Shown one piece after another: positions 60,753 through 64,000 of a DNA stretch of 64,000 nt. Numbering within the stretch: position 1 is the stretch's first letter; every line of letters starts with the position of its first letter. The DNA comes from Chryseobacterium sp. Tr-659. Its GTDB lineage: Bacteria; Bacteroidota; Bacteroidia; Flavobacteriales; Weeksellaceae. The notes beneath the pieces are model-generated. The model saw nothing but the letters and a program-made list of their open reading frames with translations. It was not told where the DNA came from and ran no database searches. Position numbers and translations under genes: made by a program. The stretch lies in NCBI RefSeq assembly GCF_011752975.1, contig NZ_VWWP01000002.1, positions 434,001 to 498,000 of the forward strand, written 5' to 3'.

Positions 60753-63377
60753 ATGAAAAAGCTGATTATGTTTCTGGTACTTTTGTTTTCTGTTTTTACC
60801 TTTTCGCAAACTACAAAAACACATTATACGTGTCCGATGCACTCTGAAGTGTCCGCTTCAAAGCCTGGAGACTGCCCGAAATGCGGGATGGCTCTGGTAA
60901 AAAATACGGATGCTGTAAAAGCTGGAACAAAAACAAAAGTTGCAGAATCAAATATAAATAAATCTCAGGTTACTTACACTTGCCCAATGCATGCTGAAGT
61001 GACTTCAACTCAACCCGGAAAATGTCCTAAATGCGGCATGGATCTCGTGGAAAAAGAAGATCATAAACATACTTCGGTTGAAAATCAGAATAAAGAAAAG
61101 CCCGAGTTAAAAAGAAATTCTGAAAATGGAAGGATTACTTTTGGAGGTAAAACTGTTCGATATGATCTGTATGTAAAAGATACCATAGTAAATTTTACAG
61201 GCAAGAACCGCAGAGCGATTGCCATCAACGGAAAACTTCAGGCACCCACCTTATATTTTACAGAAGGTGATACCGCTGAAATTTATCTTCACAATATGCT
61301 TAAGGAAAATACAGGACTACACTGGCATGGAGTAATACTTCCCAATGAACAGGACGGAGTACCATATCTTACCACAAAACCTGTAAAACCAGGAGAAACT
61401 CATTTATATAAATTCAGAGTTTCACAAAACGGAACCTATTGGTACCACTCGCACGAGGCTCTTCAGGAGCAGATCGGAATGAACGGAATTCTGGTTTTCC
61501 AAAAAAGGGAAGGCGAGCCTAAAACAGAATATAATGCAGAAATCCCCGTATTATTAGGAGATTGGAGTGATGATGATCCGATGCAGATTGCAAGGAGACT
61601 TCATATGGCTAATACAGATTGGTATGCAGTAAAGAAAAATGCTGTTCAGAGTTATTGGGAGGCCATCAAATCAGGAAATTTCGGTACTAAAGCTCTTAAT
61701 GAATGGAAAAGAATGGAAGCAATGGATGTGAGTGATGTATATTACGATAAGTTCCTTATCAATGGACTTCCAAGTTCAGACTATTCGAATGTAAAAGCTG
61801 GTGATAAAGTAAGACTGAGAGTAGCCAACGGAGGATCATCCACTTATTTCTGGTTAAATTATGGAGGAGGAAAGATTAAAGTAGTTGGAAATGACGGAAA
61901 TGATGTTGTACCAGTGGAAGTTGATCGTTTGATTGTAGGAGTATCGGAGACTTATGATATTGAAGTAACCATTCCGGAAAATAAAAGCTTTGAATTCCGT
62001 GCTACTTCGGAGGACAGAATAGGACACGCTTCTCTCTGGCTGGGTTCAGGAGAAAAGGTAGAAGCACCCAATCTTCCAAGGCTGATGCTTTTTGAAGGAA
62101 TGAAAATGATGAATGGAATGATGGAAATGAGCGGGAATATGAAGCCAATGAATATGACAATGGGTAACCAGATGATGGATATGAACGAAGTAATGTACCC
62201 GGAGCTGTCAGAAAGCCAAAGAAAAATGACGATGAAACATATGAATGAAATGATGGGAGTAAAAACTAAGGAAGATAAGAAAGAGGAAGATCACTCTCAA
62301 CATTCAGGAATGGAAATGAAAGAAGAAAAAACGATCAAGAGATTGTCTTACAATATTTTAAAATCTCCGGAAAAAACTATTCTTCCAACAGACAGCATCC
62401 GTGAAATGAAATTTACACTGGAAGGAAATATGAACCATTATCTATGGACTCTTGATAACAAAACAGTTACAGAAACTGATAAAATTCTTATCAAAAAAGG
62501 TGAAGTTCTTAGAATCAAAATGTATAATAACTCCATGATGAGACACCCAATGCACCTTCATGGACATGATTTCAGACTGATCAATTCAAAAGGAGAGTAT
62601 TCACCGCTGAAAAACGTAGTAGATATTATGCCGATGGAAACAGTTACTATTGAATTTGCCGCCAATCAGGATGGAGACTGGTTTTTTCACTGTCATATCC
62701 TGTATCATATGATGGCAGGAATGGGAAGAATCTTCAGCTATGAAAATTCAAAACCGAATCCACAGCTTCCGAACAGAAAGCTGGCCTGGAAAAACTTTTT
62801 ACAGGATAATAAAATGGTAAGTTCTATGGCAATGCTGGATGTAGCGAGTAATAAAATTCACGCAGAAACAATGACCATGTTCGGACCGAGATGGGCCAAC
62901 CTGAATGAATTTCATTCTAACTGGAATTTTGATCATTTTGAAGGAAGTGCAAAAGTAGGAAGGTTTTTAGGGAAATTTCAATGGGCTCTTCCATATGCAG
63001 GATTCAGAGTTCAGAAAAACCACGAGATCATGGAAAGACAGATGGCACAAGATATGGGAACGGATTTTCATGGTAAAAAGACCTGGTTCGGACAGCAGAA
63101 AGCTTCAAAAAATAAGTTTGCTTTCATTGTCGGAATGCAATATGTATTGCCGATGTTAATTACAGCAGATGCAAGTATTGATCAGAACGGAAAAGTGTTA
63201 CTGGAGCTGAGCAGGGAAGATATTCCGCTTTCCAGAAGACTGAGAGGAAACTTTACGGTCAATTCCGATGGAGAATTTTCTACAGGATTGAGATATATCG
63301 TTCAGAAATGGTTGTCATTATCCGGAAATTATGATAACGAAATGGGCTGGGGAGCTGGTGTTACTTTAACCTATTAA
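60753..63377 (+). CDS. Multicopper oxidase fused to CopB-like domain
   Basis: An 874-residue exported protein (signal MKKLIMFLVLLFSVFTFSQ). Two heavy-metal-binding CPMH...CPKCGM modules lie at residues 25-49 and 75-99. The cupredoxin part has HWHG (190-193), YHSH (231-234), HPMHLHGHDF (about 597-606) and HCHILYHMMAG (about 646-656), supplying the type 1, 2 and 3 copper sites. A Met-rich stretch (about 450-510, MMNGMMEMSGNMKPMNMTMG) is CopA/PcoA-like. The last ~180 residues (KMVSSMAMLDVASNKIHAETMTM..., ending GWGAGVTLTY) resemble the outer-membrane CopB β-barrel family. Oxidation of Cu(I) or detoxification is likely. Confidence 0.85.
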   Translation: MKKLIMFLVLLFSVFTFSQTTKTHYTCPMHSEVSASKPGDCPKCGMALVKNTDAVKAGTKTKVAESNINKSQVTYTCPMHAEVTSTQPGKCPKCGMDLVEKEDHKHTSVENQNKEKPELKRNSENGRITFGGKTVRYDLYVKDTIVNFTGKNRRAIAINGKLQAPTLYFTEGDTAEIYLHNMLKENTGLHWHGVILPNEQDGVPYLTTKPVKPGETHLYKFRVSQNGTYWYHSHEALQEQIGMNGILVFQKREGEPKTEYNAEIPVLLGDWSDDDPMQIARRLHMANTDWYAVKKNAVQSYWEAIKSGNFGTKALNEWKRMEAMDVSDVYYDKFLINGLPSSDYSNVKAGDKVRLRVANGGSSTYFWLNYGGGKIKVVGNDGNDVVPVEVDRLIVGVSETYDIEVTIPENKSFEFRATSEDRIGHASLWLGSGEKVEAPNLPRLMLFEGMKMMNGMMEMSGNMKPMNMTMGNQMMDMNEVMYPELSESQRKMTMKHMNEMMGVKTKEDKKEEDHSQHSGMEMKEEKTIKRLSYNILKSPEKTILPTDSIREMKFTLEGNMNHYLWTLDNKTVTETDKILIKKGEVLRIKMYNNSMMRHPMHLHGHDFRLINSKGEYSPLKNVVDIMPMETVTIEFAANQDGDWFFHCHILYHMMAGMGRIFSYENSKPNPQLPNRKLAWKNFLQDNKMVSSMAMLDVASNKIHAETMTMFGPRWANLNEFHSNWNFDHFEGSAKVGRFLGKFQWALPYAGFRVQKNHEIMERQMAQDMGTDFHGKKTWFGQQKASKNKFAFIVGMQYVLPMLITADASIDQNGKVLLELSREDIPLSRRLRGNFTVNSDGEFSTGLRYIVQKWLSLSGNYDNEMGWGAGVTLTY

Positions 63378-63414
63378 TGATTAGCAGATTTTATAAAACT
63401 TAATAAAACAGACA

Positions 63415-64000
63415 ATGAAAAACTTATTAACTGTACTTGTCACAGGATCTATTCTATATTCATGCAATAATCCCAATAGCAATTCTTTAAAAAAGGAAAC
63501 AGAGCCAGCTGTGAAAACAGAAGGTAATCCATCCACATCAACACCTGAGGTAATAACACAAAATGCAGCTAATAATCAGGAAAAGAATAAAGAAGAAGTG
63601 AAAGAATCTTCATCAGTTTCTATAAAACAAATTGTTGAAGGATATTTACCTTTAAAGAATGCTTTAACGCAGGATGATGCCAGTACAGCTTCAAAAGAAG
63701 CTAAAAAACTATACTCGGTCTTAAAAAAAGCAGATATCAGTAAACTGAGCGCTGATGTGAAAGATATCTTAGAAAGTGCTGCCGAAAATGCAGAGCATAT
63801 AAGTGAAAACTCTAGGGATATAGCACATCAGAGAGAACATCTGCTTTCTCTGAGTAATGATATGGCTGATTTAATCAAAGAGATGGGAACCGGAGGATTA
63901 AAATTATATCAGAACTTTTGCCCCATGTATAATAATGGAAAAGGAGGAACCTGGATTAGTGAATCCGAAGAGATTATCAATCCGTACGAAGGTCAGAAAA
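63415..64000 (+). CDS. DUF3347 lipoprotein, 3' end outside window
   Basis: A gene that begins at ATG 63415 and is open to the last base (195 codons visible). The signal MKNLLTVLVTGSILYSC ends at a lipobox Cys17. A Thr/Glu/Asn-rich linker follows, then helices and the sequence NFCPMYNNGKGGTWISESEEIINPYEGQK, the DUF3347 motif with C-P-M-Y. It starts 37 bases after the multicopper oxidase and is the second DUF3347 protein of this cluster. Full-length CusB-like fusions exist in this family, so the missing part matters. Confidence 0.78.
   Translation, partial: MKNLLTVLVTGSILYSCNNPNSNSLKKETEPAVKTEGNPSTSTPEVITQNAANNQEKNKEEVKESSSVSIKQIVEGYLPLKNALTQDDASTASKEAKKLYSVLKKADISKLSADVKDILESAAENAEHISENSRDIAHQREHLLSLSNDMADLIKEMGTGGLKLYQNFCPMYNNGKGGTWISESEEIINPYEGQK

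Overview
The window is a 64-kb piece of a Flavobacteriia chromosome, most likely a Chryseobacterium or close Weeksellaceae relative. Pointers are the low GC content, Bacteroidota-type promoters (TTG, 17-21 nt, TAnnTTTG), families such as DUF4920, DUF4286, DUF4199, DUF2723 and HYC_CC_PP, a chryseobacterial bacteriocin-like leader peptide, and a neighbouring gene pair that fits sulfonolipid synthesis. No tRNA, rRNA, insertion sequence or CRISPR array was seen. One RNA gene, the small SRP RNA, lies at about 26.33-26.42 kb on the minus strand.

Layout. 1-9 kb: end of proline dehydrogenase, an apparent orphan transcription unit, an XRE regulator facing a ~900-bp array of TTACANNTGTAA-like sites, an M14 peptidase, a DUF4920 protein, an APC permease and an isolated TssE/TssF-like baseplate pair. 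9-16.3 kb: uvrA, then a strikingly AT-rich gene for a 1123-residue LRR-Roc-COR-TIR protein, then a small secreted protein and a 44-residue double-glycine peptide. 16.3-26 kb: lipoproteins, DUF421, a GNAT enzyme, gyrA, a TPR protein, menB-menA and an MBL-fold hydrolase. 26-43 kb: ffs, DUF4199 plus GT2, phosphoglucomutase, an aminotransferase, PAP2, kdsB, glutathione peroxidase, a 13-copy heptanucleotide repeat, ribF and atpD-atpC. 43-57 kb: radical SAM/B12 protein, EamA exporter, the putative cysteate synthase and cysteate acyltransferase pair, two large GT-C-like membrane proteins, and kdsA. 57-64 kb: a TonB-dependent receptor and a copper-handling cluster containing a CopA-CopB-like fusion; the last gene runs off the window.

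How genes work together. menB and menA act in menaquinone synthesis; kdsA and kdsB (20 kb apart) both serve Kdo/LPS synthesis; atpD-atpC are the split-off F1 pair usual in Bacteroidota; the pair at 47.9-50.3 kb would make cysteate and condense it with an acyl group to start capnine-type lipids; the 59.7-64 kb genes look like periplasmic or outer-membrane copper detoxification.

The strongest candidate for an undescribed system is the single-gene LRR-Roc-COR-TIR protein (12054-15425): a sensor, a GTPase switch and a probable NAD-cleaving effector in one chain, with base composition unlike its neighbours. Secondary candidates are the operator array next to the XRE gene, an orphan promoter-terminator unit at 1263-1490, and alternative hairpins between menB and menA whose 3' arm recurs at the same distance from the start codon of an unrelated gene.
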